Source: Rhodobacteraceae bacterium SB2
Lineage (GTDB): Bacteria > Pseudomonadota > Alphaproteobacteria > Rhodobacterales > Rhodobacteraceae
Assembly (NCBI GenBank): GCA_001642945.1
Contig: LGRT01000004.1
Location: 345,430-409,429 of the forward strand
Length of the DNA stretch: 64,000 nucleotides
Reading direction: 5' to 3'
Shown: positions 19,444-27,210 of the stretch, piece after piece
How the letters are laid out: each line of letters begins with the position of its first letter
How positions within the stretch are numbered: the stretch's first letter is position 1
Notes under the pieces: model-generated
Told to the model about the DNA's origin: nothing
The model's input: the letters and a program-made list of their open reading frames with translations, nothing else
Databases searched by the model: none
Position numbers and translations under genes: made by a program

Positions 19444-20738
19444 TCTGCCGCAACGGCAAGCGCTGATTTCAAAATGATAGATTGGGCGACGTCCAAGCCG
19501 CTTGACAGACCATCTTCATGAAACCCGTTTTTCATCCAAGCCCCGCAAAACCACGTGCGATTGGTTCCGTTGCGCGTAGCAATTTTTTCCTGCGCGGCAA
19601 GCGCGTGTAAATCGTAAACCGGATGGCGCAGGGTCACCTGGTCGTAAATCTTATCTTCGCGAATAGGCCGTGTTGAATTCAATGTCACAAAATGCGGATC
19701 ATCCAACGGGATAGGCTGTAGCGAGTTCATCCAATATGTCAGGTCAATCTGGTCTGATGTTTTATCTTCGGTTTCTGTGTAAACCCAACTCGACCAGCAG
19801 GCCCTGCGCTTTGGCATTATGCGTTCATCGCAATGCAATGTGATGTTGTTTGGCTGGTATTTCACCGCGCCCAACGCCTGAGCCTCAAAAGCGCTTGGAT
19901 CCTCCAAAAGGCGCAGGCTGTCATCGCTATGCGTGGCAAAGACCACCTCGTCAAAATACTCGGGAGGGTGCCCAGCGCTGCGGATTTCAACCTGCCGGTC
20001 ATGGCGGATCACCGATGATACCGGTGTTTTGACGCGCACCGCCACGCCGCGATCCACCAAAGCGGCCTCAAGACGCTGAACATATTCCTGAGATCCCCCT
20101 TGAACAGTGTACCATTGATGCTGGCCTGTATGGCTTAACAACGCATGGTTTTCAAAAAATTGCAGCATCGCGCAAGCTGGAAAATCCAAAATTTTCTCAG
20201 TTGGTGTTGACCAAATGGCGCCAGAGAGCGGTAAAAGATAGTAATCGCGAAACCAAGGGCCCGACCCGAGCCGTTGCAAAAACTCTGAAATTGTCATTGT
20301 GGGATCCTGCGCAAGCTCCAAACCACGCGCATTGAATTTTAAAATGTCGCGCAACATGCGCAGGAAGTTCGGATTTGCTAAGTTGCGCTTTTGCGCAAAG
20401 ATTGCGCTGAAATTTGCCAAACCATATTCGATGCGCCCGCCGCGCAATGATGCTCCAAAGCTCATATTGCTTTTGACCACCGGCACGTTCAGAGCATCAA
20501 AAAGATCTGCCATACTGGGATAGTTGGCATAATTGAAAACGATGAACCCTGTATCCACAGGCTGAGTGCCAGCTTTGCCCGCAATCACCGTGCGCGCATG
20601 CCCCCCGAGCCGCGGCGCAGCCTCATAAAGCGTTACATTCTGCGAGTCAGACAAGGCATACGCGGCGCCCATGCCCGAAATTCCGCCGCCAATCACTGCT
20701 ATTCGCGGCCCGTTTAGGCCTTGCGGCGCAATCGTCAT
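19440..20738 (-). CDS. FAD-dependent amine-oxidase-like oxidoreductase, probable RpoE-regulated fatty-acid desaturase (UfaD-like)
   Basis: A 432-aa flavoprotein with an N-terminal FAD motif GGGISGMGAA (about residues 17-26), the partner YEAAPRLGGHARTV and the DTGFIVFN segment typical of the NAD(P)/FAD-binding amine oxidase group. A C-terminal FAD site reads FCGAWMKNGFHEDG. As I recall, the R. sphaeroides counterpart (RSP1091) is the first gene of the operon divergent from rpoE and corresponds to UfaD, which makes a methylated diene on phospholipid acyl chains on the way to furan fatty acids. A GGAGAG ribosome site is 4-10 nt upstream and an RpoE-like promoter lies at 20764-20791. Family is certain; the desaturase role is inferred from synteny. 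Confidence 0.85.
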   Translation of the reverse strand: MTIAPQGLNGPRIAVIGGGISGMGAAYALSDSQNVTLYEAAPRLGGHARTVIAGKAGTQPVDTGFIVFNYANYPSMADLFDALNVPVVKSNMSFGASLRGGRIEYGLANFSAIFAQKRNLANPNFLRMLRDILKFNARGLELAQDPTMTISEFLQRLGSGPWFRDYYLLPLSGAIWSTPTEKILDFPACAMLQFFENHALLSHTGQHQWYTVQGGSQEYVQRLEAALVDRGVAVRVKTPVSSVIRHDRQVEIRSAGHPPEYFDEVVFATHSDDSLRLLEDPSAFEAQALGAVKYQPNNITLHCDERIMPKRRACWSSWVYTETEDKTSDQIDLTYWMNSLQPIPLDDPHFVTLNSTRPIREDKIYDQVTLRHPVYDLHALAAQEKIATRNGTNRTWFCGAWMKNGFHEDGLSSGLDVAQSIILKSALAVAAE

Positions 20739-20763
20739 TCGTCTCTCCGATATCTTTTAAATA

Positions 20764-20791
20764 TCTACGTGCAGGTTTTTGACTTGGATGA
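20764..20791 (-). promoter_or_regulatory. Candidate RpoE (ECF11) promoter of the FAD-DUF1365-MFS-SDR operon
   Basis: On the minus strand TCATCC (20791-20786), a 16-nt spacer and CGTAGA (20769-20764) precede the FAD gene, giving a predicted leader of about 20 nt with GGAGAG. The element has one mismatch to the TGATCC of the divergent rpoE promoter and identical spacing, matching the ECF11 consensus as I remember it. Confidence 0.65.
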
Positions 20792-20812
20792 AAAGTAAAT
20801 TCGATAAATATG

Positions 20813-20840
20813 TGATCCGGTTTGCGCCATGCGCCGTAGC
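20813..20840 (+). promoter_or_regulatory. RpoE autoregulatory promoter (ECF11 type) of rpoE-chrR
   Basis: TGATCC (20813-20818), a 16-nt spacer and CGTAGC (20835-20840), about 120 nt upstream of the preferred rpoE start. ECF11 RpoE proteins activate their own operon from such a site. It is back-to-back with the promoter at 20764-20791. Confidence 0.75.
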
Positions 20841-20961
20841 AGTCTATGTGGATATGCGGCAAAATAGCGTTGCGGGCTTTGAAGGCTCGCCAGATGTTTT
20901 CTCTTATGATAGCGAGAGAGACAGCAATGACGCTATTTCAGCGCCTCGAAAGGCATCAAAT

Positions 20962-21516
20962 TTGTCGGATCGTCTGCAGAAAAATGTATCAAACAAGTGG
21001 TCGCACGATTTGGTGGCGGTTGGCGAAAGCCAAGATACGGCTGCTTTCGAGCGTCTTTTCAACGAATTTGCTCCGCGCATCAAAGCATTTTTGATAAAAT
21101 CTGGCAGTGATCACGCCTCTGCGGAAGAGCATGCGCAAGAGGCGATGGCAACCGTATGGCGCAAGGCGCATATGTTTGATCCCAGCAGGGCCAGCGCCGC
21201 AACGTGGATGTTCACGATCGCGCGCAACAAAAAAATCGATGCAATTAGGAAGCAGCGCCGCCCCGAACCGGAAGATATTGGCTGGGGTCCAGAACATGAG
21301 CCAGACCAAGAAGACATGATTGGTCTTCAGCAGGAAAGTGAAAAACTGGGCAATGCGATCGAGCAGTTGCCAGAGAAGCAGCGTTTGCTTCTGGAACGCG
21401 CATATTTTGCAGATATGTCGCATAGCGAAATAGCAGATGTAACAGGTCTACCCCTTGGCACAATCAAATCGCGAATTAGATTAGCCCTTGAGCGGTTGCG
21501 CCATTCTATGACATGA
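20962..21516 (+). CDS. rpoE: RNA polymerase sigma factor RpoE, ECF11 group (singlet-oxygen response)
   Basis: Extracytoplasmic-function sigma factor of about 184 aa. Region 2 runs through AAFERLFNEFAPRIKAFLIK, the AEEHAQEAMATVW segment and FDPSRASAATWMFTIARN; region 4 carries GLPLGTIKSRIRLALERL, the -35-binding helix-turn-helix. The TTG at 20962 (with CGAAAGG 8 nt upstream) gives a length and N-terminus like R. sphaeroides RpoE. The frame stays open further upstream, with an ATG at 20854 only about 10 nt after the promoter, but those residues look non-homologous. It is followed by chrR with a 4-nt overlap. It is held inactive by ChrR and released by singlet oxygen in the studied homologue. 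Confidence 0.92.
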   Translation: MSDRLQKNVSNKWSHDLVAVGESQDTAAFERLFNEFAPRIKAFLIKSGSDHASAEEHAQEAMATVWRKAHMFDPSRASAATWMFTIARNKKIDAIRKQRRPEPEDIGWGPEHEPDQEDMIGLQQESEKLGNAIEQLPEKQRLLLERAYFADMSHSEIADVTGLPLGTIKSRIRLALERLRHSMT

Positions 21517-22175
21517 GAAATGAAAACAAAATGACGATGATTAAACACCACCTGACCGAAGAACTGATGATCGCTTATGCGTCGGGCAATTTGGCAGAAA
21601 GTTTTTCGGTGGCTGTGGCTACGCATATTTCGCTCTGCGACCAGTGCCGGGCCGCCTTGGAAAGCTATAACGCCATAGGCGGGGCGCTGCTGGAGGATAC
21701 AGAAGGCGCGGCGCTCTCGTCGGATGCCTTGGCAAAGACGATGGCGCTGATCGAACAGCATCCGCCCGAAGAAAAGCTGCAAGCCGCCAAGGCCTCAAAC
21801 GTGCCGGCGCCTTTGGCAGATTACATCGGAACTGATCTTGATGCGATCAAATGGCAACCGATCGGAATGGGCGTCAAACAATCTGTTCTGGAAACCACTG
21901 GTGCGGGCAGCGCGCGGTTGCTTTACATTCCGCCGGGCACGGCCGTCCCCAATCATAGCCATAGCGGCTTAGAGCTGACATTGGTGCTTCAAGGCGCGTT
22001 TGCGGATGAGACTGATTATTTCAGTAGGGGTGATATCGAAGTGGCCACCAGCGATGTCAGCCATACGCCGGTTGCAGCTGATGGGACCAGTTGTATCTGC
22101 CTGGCCGTGACCGAGGCGCCTTTAAAATTTACCGGATTGCTGCAAAAATTGATGCAACCGCTTCTAAAGATCTAA
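21513..22175 (+). CDS. chrR: Anti-sigma factor ChrR (zinc-binding, with cupin domain)
   Basis: A 220-aa partner of RpoE. The N-terminal anti-sigma domain carries the zinc ligands His13, His38, Cys42 and Cys45 (ATHISLCDQC), in the spacing known for ChrR. The C-terminal cupin domain has NHSHSGLE and SHTP, giving His, His, Glu and a later His as a second metal site needed for the singlet-oxygen response in R. sphaeroides. The ATG at 21513 overlaps the rpoE stop; an internal ATG at 21531 gives a better match to homologue N-termini. Its 3' end overlaps the convergent phosphatase gene by 12 nt. Confidence 0.93.
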   Translation: MRNENKMTMIKHHLTEELMIAYASGNLAESFSVAVATHISLCDQCRAALESYNAIGGALLEDTEGAALSSDALAKTMALIEQHPPEEKLQAAKASNVPAPLADYIGTDLDAIKWQPIGMGVKQSVLETTGAGSARLLYIPPGTAVPNHSHSGLELTLVLQGAFADETDYFSRGDIEVATSDVSHTPVAADGTSCICLAVTEAPLKFTGLLQKLMQPLLKI

Positions 22176-22943
22176 AGCGTTTTTAAACTGCTGGTGTAGC
22201 GGCGGACTTGCGACCAAAACACCGGATGATGTTACCTCTGAGCGATTAAAAGAAAGCGGGTTGCCCGCTTTGTCACTGACGCGGGCTCCTGCTTCTGCGG
22301 CTATGAGAGCTCCGGCGCAAATATCCCAATCCCAAGTGTCACGCAGCGTGATCATTGCGTCAAAGTCCCCCTGTGCGACCAACGCCATGCGATACGCCAA
22401 TGATGGCTTGTGCCGCCGCTGCAGGCCCGCCGGCAGCGGAAGGCGCCAATTCTGTGCGTCCAAAGCAGGTTTTGCGGCCAGCACGGTGGCCTCGTCAAGC
22501 TGCCTGCAATCAGAGACGTTGATCGCTTGCTGATTGAGAAACGCGCCTGACCCTTGTTCTGCATAATAGGTCAAACCTAGCATAGGCAGGGCAATCACCG
22601 CAGCGGTGACATTAGATCCAGTGGTGATGGCCAATGAATGCGCCCATGTCTTTTCACCTGCGATAAAACTTCGCGTCCCATCGATCGGATCAATCACGAA
22701 GCAATGCTCTGCACCGAGACGCTTTTGATCATCTTCCGTTTCCTCAGACAGCCAACCATAATTTGGCCGCGCCGATCCAAGCATATCAAATAGCATAGCA
22801 TTAACCGCTAAATCCGCTTCGGTAACGGGCCCAGAGTGATCAGGCTTTTCCCAAGCTTGGGCGCCATTTCGGGCATAGCGCTGCGCAATTTCACCCGCTT
22901 TTTGCGCAGCCGCCAGCAAAAGCTGAAGATCAACCCCCGGCAA
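22164..22943 (-). CDS. Inositol monophosphatase-family phosphatase (IMPase/CysQ-like)
   Basis: A 259-aa Mg2+/Li+-dependent sugar-phosphate or PAP phosphatase. Family motifs: WLSEETEDD, VIDPIDGTRSFI (metal-binding DPIDGT at about residues 83-88) and WDICAGALIAAEAGA at the C-terminal metal site. The start appears to be a TTG inside the 3' end of the PmbA gene (14-nt overlap), with GGAATG upstream. It could be inositol-1-phosphatase, histidinol-phosphatase or CysQ; the sequence alone does not decide. It probably forms one operon with pmbA. Confidence 0.8.
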   Translation of the reverse strand: MPGVDLQLLLAAAQKAGEIAQRYARNGAQAWEKPDHSGPVTEADLAVNAMLFDMLGSARPNYGWLSEETEDDQKRLGAEHCFVIDPIDGTRSFIAGEKTWAHSLAITTGSNVTAAVIALPMLGLTYYAEQGSGAFLNQQAINVSDCRQLDEATVLAAKPALDAQNWRLPLPAGLQRRHKPSLAYRMALVAQGDFDAMITLRDTWDWDICAGALIAAEAGARVSDKAGNPLSFNRSEVTSSGVLVASPPLHQQFKNALDL

Positions 22944-24285
22944 TAGTCATTCCATCAATCAACAGGGAAGGAACGCGTCGAGACAGATGCGCGCGCGCAT
23001 CATTAGCGGCGATGAAGCCGCGCAGCATGTCGCGTAAATTGCCCGCGATCGTGCATTCGCTCACCGGATGACTGATCACACCATTTTCCACCCAAACGCC
23101 AGCGGCGCCGCGCGAATAATCACCAGTATTAGGGTTGATGGTGGACCCAATCATTGACGTGACCAGCAAGCCTTTGCCCATATCGCGGATCAAATCGGCC
23201 TGAGTATGCAGCCCTGGCATCAAGGTGATATTCCAATTGCTCGGACTCGGGGGCGAGCTGACTCCACGCGACGCATTGCCCGTGGGCGGCATCGATAAAT
23301 GCCGCGCAGAAGCCAGATCTAAGGTCCACCCGGTTAGCACCCCATTTTCAACAAGAGCGCGCCGCTGCGTCGGCAAGCCTTCCCCGTCAAAGGGGCGCGA
23401 TCCCGCCACGCGCGGGCGATGCGGATCTTCGATCAGCTGCGTCCCATCTGGAAACACTTGTTGACCCAAGCCCTCCAGCAACCAAGACGAGCCGCGCGCC
23501 ACAGAGGCGCCATTGATAGCGCCCAAAAAATGCCCGATCAGGCTGGAGGCAACGCGCTCATCGAACAAAACGGGAAACTGCCCAGTGGGCGGCTTTGATG
23601 GCTTAAGCCGGGCCACGGCCCGCGCGCCGGCACTTGCCCCAATTTCAGCTGGATCAGTCAGATCTTCTTGAAAAATACGGTTATCAAAATCATAGTCACG
23701 TTCCATCTGCAGACCGGTACCAGCAATCGCCACGCAGGAAATTGACCGGCTGCTGCGCTGATACCCGCCCGCAAAGCCAGCGCTGGTTTGAAAATGAACA
23801 TGGCCAGAGCCGTAAGAGGCCGAGGCCGCATCTACCTGTTCAATCCCCGCCACACGCAGCGCTGCAGCTTCAGCCGCAAGCGCATCTGCCTCTAATGCGG
23901 CAGCAGAGGGTTCCGGCTGCGCGTCATAAAGTTCAAGTTCCTCTATATTCCAATCCATGGCCAGCTGTTCGGGCGCCGCCAGCCCCGCATAGGGATCATC
24001 CGGGGCTTCTTTGGCCATGGCCACGGCCCGCTCAGCCATGGTGCTCAGCGTGTCATCGCGCAGATCAGATCCAGAGACCACCGCCTGCCGTTGACCTATG
24101 AAGACCCGCAGCCCCAAATCCATTGCTTCGGATCGCTCGGCCTGCTCTAAAACGCCCGAGCGCACATTGATCTCGATCGCGCTGCCCATGCTGGCCAAAG
24201 CATCCGCCGCATCAGCCCCAGCAAGCCGCGCTGCACTAAGCAGCTTTTCAGTGAATTCTGGCAAAGAGGTAGATTGGCCCGACAT
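22930..24285 (-). CDS. pmbA: TldD/PmbA-family metallopeptidase (TldE/PmbA)
   Basis: A 451-aa member of the PmbA branch, which with TldD forms a protease that matures microcin B17 and degrades CcdA in E. coli. Recognised by LGLRVFIGQRQAVVSGSD in the N-terminal domain, the central FDERVASSLIGHF and GLPTQRRALVENGVLTGW segments, and GLLVTSMIGSTINPNTGDYSRGAAGVWVENG near the C-terminus (cited here as family landmarks). PmbA itself lacks the HExxxH of TldD, as here. The ATG at 24285 is used instead of an in-frame TTG at 24297. tldD is not in the window. Confidence 0.88.
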   Translation of the reverse strand: MSGQSTSLPEFTEKLLSAARLAGADAADALASMGSAIEINVRSGVLEQAERSEAMDLGLRVFIGQRQAVVSGSDLRDDTLSTMAERAVAMAKEAPDDPYAGLAAPEQLAMDWNIEELELYDAQPEPSAAALEADALAAEAAALRVAGIEQVDAASASYGSGHVHFQTSAGFAGGYQRSSRSISCVAIAGTGLQMERDYDFDNRIFQEDLTDPAEIGASAGARAVARLKPSKPPTGQFPVLFDERVASSLIGHFLGAINGASVARGSSWLLEGLGQQVFPDGTQLIEDPHRPRVAGSRPFDGEGLPTQRRALVENGVLTGWTLDLASARHLSMPPTGNASRGVSSPPSPSNWNITLMPGLHTQADLIRDMGKGLLVTSMIGSTINPNTGDYSRGAAGVWVENGVISHPVSECTIAGNLRDMLRGFIAANDARAHLSRRVPSLLIDGMTIAGG

Positions 24286-24414
24286 GACACCCCGCAAAAT
24301 TAGTTTCTACACAGGTAGTGAACCCACCCAAACAAGGCAAGCTTCCATTGCAGATGCTGCTGGTTTTTGTGTAGCCTTGGCAGCAGAGTGCAGCGAAATA
24401 GGATAACCAAGATA

Positions 24415-25161
24415 ATGAAAACGGCACTGATCACAGGGGGCGCGCGCGGCATCGGCTTGGCAACAGCGCATATTTTTGCGGAAAACGGCTATCAAGTGGT
24501 TTTGCTTGACCGGGATGCGCAAGCACTCGACGCTGCTGCACTAGACCTTCCCGCCGCAGAAATTTTGGTATTCGACGTGTCTAACCCGCAAGCCTCGGGG
24601 CAAATCGCGCAAGAGATACAAACCCGGCTGGGGCGACTTGATTGCCTTGTCAACAATGCTGGTGTGGCTGATTTTGGTCCGATTGAAGATTGCGATCCAG
24701 CCATTTGGCGTAAGGTTATGGATACGAATTTGGATGGTATGTTTTACCTCAGCCAAGCCCTAACACCGCTGCTGCGTGACACGCGGGGCAGCATTGTCAA
24801 TATCGCCTCTATTTCAGGTCTGCGTGCTTCGACCTTGCGCGTTGCTTATGGCACTTCAAAAGCGGCGGTAATGCAGCTTACAAAACAACAAGCCATTGAA
24901 TTGGGCGAATATGGCATTCGCGCCAATTGCGTGGCCCCCGGCCCAGTGCGCACAAAATTGGCGATGGCCGTTCACACCCCAGAGATTATTGACGCCTATC
25001 ATGACGCCATCCCTTTAAACCGTTATGGCAACGAGCGCGAAATTGGCGAAGTCATCTTTTTTCTATGCTCTGAGAAAGCTTCTTTTGTAACAGGCCAAGT
25101 GGTTGCCGCGGATGGCGGCTTTGAGGCAACGGGTGTTGGACTGCCAGCGCTGCGCGTCTAA
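24415..25161 (+). CDS. SDR family oxidoreductase
   Basis: A 248-aa classical short-chain dehydrogenase: GGARGIG cofactor motif (about residues 8-14), NNAG at about 80, the catalytic Ser in IASISG and YGTSK for the Tyr-x3-Lys pair, and a PGPVRT stretch after the active site. The ATG at 24415 has AGGA 11 nt upstream; an earlier in-frame ATG would add 16 unlikely residues. It is divergent from pmbA. The C-terminal GGFEAT pattern resembles FabG-like or sugar/steroid dehydrogenases, but the substrate is unknown. Confidence 0.85.
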   Translation: MKTALITGGARGIGLATAHIFAENGYQVVLLDRDAQALDAAALDLPAAEILVFDVSNPQASGQIAQEIQTRLGRLDCLVNNAGVADFGPIEDCDPAIWRKVMDTNLDGMFYLSQALTPLLRDTRGSIVNIASISGLRASTLRVAYGTSKAAVMQLTKQQAIELGEYGIRANCVAPGPVRTKLAMAVHTPEIIDAYHDAIPLNRYGNEREIGEVIFFLCSEKASFVTGQVVAADGGFEATGVGLPALRV

Positions 25162-25296
25162 ACCCTATGCCTGAAAAAGACACGCGGCCTGAAGCAGAGA
25201 TCAAAGATCATGTTTAACACCCGATCCCGCTACCCATAGCCTCTTCGCCTCTATATATAGGCGTGGCGAACCCTAGATCTGAAAGCGAGCATATAG

Positions 25297-26049
25297 ATGA
25301 AAGACCTCACCGGCAAAACAGCTGTAATCACCGGTGCCAGCCGTGGCATTGGGGCGGCAACTGCCGCGGAATTGGCCGCTGCCGGCGCCAATGTTTGCCT
25401 TTTGGCGCGCAGCGAAACTCAGATTATTGAACTGGCGAACGATATCGGGCCTTGCGCCATGGCGCGGGCCTGCGATGTCGCCGATTACGCGGCCGTAGAC
25501 GCTGCGATCCGCGCCGCACAAGCAGCGTTTGGCAGCGTCGATATTCTGATTAATAACGCGGGTGTGATTGCCCCAATCAGCGCTTTGGCCAGCGTCGAGC
25601 CGCAAGAGTGGTCACAAATGATCGATATCAACCTGAAAGGCGTGTTTTATGGCATCCGCGCGGCCCTGCCGATCATGCAGGCCCAAGGCGCAGGAACGAT
25701 CCTGACCATGAGTTCGGGCGCGGCGCATCATGCGGTAGAGGGCTGGAGCGGCTATTGTGCGTCAAAAGCTGGGGCCGCCATGCTGACCGAATCTCTGCAT
25801 TTAGAGCATCACAAAGACGGTATTCGAAGCATGGGCTTATCACCGGGAACCGTTGCAACCCAAATGCAGAAAGACATCAAAGCCAGCGGTATTAACCCTG
25901 TCAGCCAGCTTGACTGGTCGGCGCATATTGCCACAGATTGGCCCGCCAAAGCGCTTGTTTGGATGTGCACCAGCGCCGCCGACCCTTATTTGGGTACGGA
26001 ATTATCGCTGCGCGATACCGCGTTTCGCCAAAAACTGGGCCTGCTATGA
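25297..26049 (+). CDS. SDR family oxidoreductase
   Basis: A 250-aa classical SDR with GASRGIG (about 12-18), NNAG, Ser in MSSGAA, and YCASK as the Tyr-x3-Lys pair. It shares fold motifs with the SDR ending at 25161 but is too divergent in sequence to be a recent duplicate. Its stop overlaps the crotonase start (ATGA), so the two act in one transcript, perhaps on an acyl-CoA or hydroxy-acid substrate. A 135-nt spacer separates it from the first SDR. Confidence 0.85.
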   Translation: MKDLTGKTAVITGASRGIGAATAAELAAAGANVCLLARSETQIIELANDIGPCAMARACDVADYAAVDAAIRAAQAAFGSVDILINNAGVIAPISALASVEPQEWSQMIDINLKGVFYGIRAALPIMQAQGAGTILTMSSGAAHHAVEGWSGYCASKAGAAMLTESLHLEHHKDGIRSMGLSPGTVATQMQKDIKASGINPVSQLDWSAHIATDWPAKALVWMCTSAADPYLGTELSLRDTAFRQKLGLL

Positions 26050-26672
26050 TCCAGCTTCACAAAGACGGCACTATTTGGCGTTTAACCTTAGATCGGCCCG
26101 ATAAAGCCAATTCGTTGACGCAAGACATGCTGGAAGAGATTTTACAAATCGTGCAGATGGCGCAAACAGCACAGGCTCTGATCATAACCGGCGCAGGTAA
26201 AACATTCAGCGCCGGAGCGGATCTAGATCAAGCCGCGCTGGGATTGGCAACCTCGGATATTTGGGAGCGCGTTTCAACCGCGATTGCCGATTTGCCGGCG
26301 CTGACAATTGCGGCCTTAAACGGCACTTTAGCAGGCGGCGCGTTTGGCATGGCCTTGGCCTGCGATTTACGCCTTGCCGTTCCAGAAGCCAAATTTTTCT
26401 ACCCCGTAATGGAGCGCGGGTTTCTACCGCAACCTAGCGATCCGGGAAGATTGCGCGCACTGATTGGGCCCGCACGAAGCAAATTAATTTTAATGGCCGG
26501 TCATAAAATGACCGCCACAGACGCATTGAATGCCGGGTTGATCGACCAAATATGCGCCAAAGATACGCTTATCGCAGCAGCCTATCGGATGACAGAAAAG
26601 GTCAGCAAAGCGCAAGCCAGCCATGTGGCCGCGATAAAAGCGATGTGCAACGCCAGCCGAGGCACGCTTTAG
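26046..26672 (+). CDS. Short crotonase-fold protein (enoyl-CoA hydratase/isomerase family)
   Basis: A 208-aa crotonase-superfamily protein, about 50 residues shorter than usual and ending soon after the CoA-binding core. The oxyanion-hole regions are visible (AGKTFSAGADL; GTLAGGAFGMALACDLRLA). The two Glu residues of true hydratases are absent: their alignment positions fall on Gly in GAFGM and Val in YPVMERG. It is therefore probably not a classical enoyl-CoA hydratase. The ATG overlaps the upstream SDR stop, and the 3' end overlaps the convergent HNH gene by 4 nt. Confidence 0.78.
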   Translation: MIQLHKDGTIWRLTLDRPDKANSLTQDMLEEILQIVQMAQTAQALIITGAGKTFSAGADLDQAALGLATSDIWERVSTAIADLPALTIAALNGTLAGGAFGMALACDLRLAVPEAKFFYPVMERGFLPQPSDPGRLRALIGPARSKLILMAGHKMTATDALNAGLIDQICAKDTLIAAAYRMTEKVSKAQASHVAAIKAMCNASRGTL

Positions 26673-26959
26673 CGGCGGCGTTTGGGCGTGCGGGATAAAA
26701 ACTCCGGCGGCCGTTTCGCCACCCAAGCAATAAATTTTTCCAGACGAGGATGCGTTTTCAATTTTTCAATGGTGGCATAATTGCGGGCTAGCTCGGCCTC
26801 GCTAAGGCAGGCATGAATTTCTTTATGACATTGATGATGCAACAAAACCGTCGGGCCACCTTTGCCGCCTTTTAGCTTGGGCACCAAATGGTGAAGGCTT
26901 TGCGGCGCGTGTGGTGGGATAGGCCGCGCGCATAAAGGGCAGATTGGATCCTCTATCAT
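26669..26959 (-). CDS. HNH endonuclease-domain protein
   Basis: A 96-aa protein with a zinc-type CPLC knuckle (residues 7-10) followed by the HNH core HHLVPKLKGG and LLHHQCHKEIHA, so the His-Asn-His pattern is present in the short bba-metal form. Stand-alone HNH proteins of this size are common in alphaproteobacteria. A basic PKRRR tail follows. It is a single gene, convergent with the crotonase gene. The biological role is unknown. Confidence 0.8.
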   Translation of the reverse strand: MIEDPICPLCARPIPPHAPQSLHHLVPKLKGGKGGPTVLLHHQCHKEIHACLSEAELARNYATIEKLKTHPRLEKFIAWVAKRPPEFLSRTPKRRR

Positions 26960-27144
26960 CGCTAAGCCTTTATTCTCTTACGCGTCACTGTAAGGGATCT
27001 AGCTTGAAATGCTGTTCAGAAAAGCAGGCGCCGCAAAACAGGCTGAACGACGATAAATACCGGTGGATCAATAGCCCGGATAGGCTTAAACCCTAAGCGC
27101 AAAGCGTTAAACACCGCCGTCATAAACCAAGGAGACTGCTCAGA

Positions 27145-27210
27145 ATGATCAAAGAGACGCGTTGCATTGATCTGATAAGCTTATCGGCTATCTGCAGAGG
27201 GAGGGCATGA
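27145..27210 (+). CDS. Possible 21-codon leader peptide coupled to the flavoprotein gene
   Basis: An ATG preceded by a strong AAGGAG ribosome site (10-nt spacing) opens a 21-residue frame, MIKETRCIDLISLSAICRGRA, whose TGA overlaps the ATG of the flavoprotein gene at 27207 as ATGA. The arrangement looks like translational coupling or a regulatory leader peptide. No attenuator stem-loop is obvious. It may be chance, because the downstream gene has its own good GGGAGGG site. Confidence 0.35.
   Translation: MIKETRCIDLISLSAICRGRA

Noticed and set aside
20779..20961. Longer RpoE starting at 20779 or 20854
   Set aside because: The 20779 start lies upstream of the predicted RpoE promoter, and the extra residues have no match to known RpoE N-termini. 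The 20854 ATG is possible but has no ribosome site.
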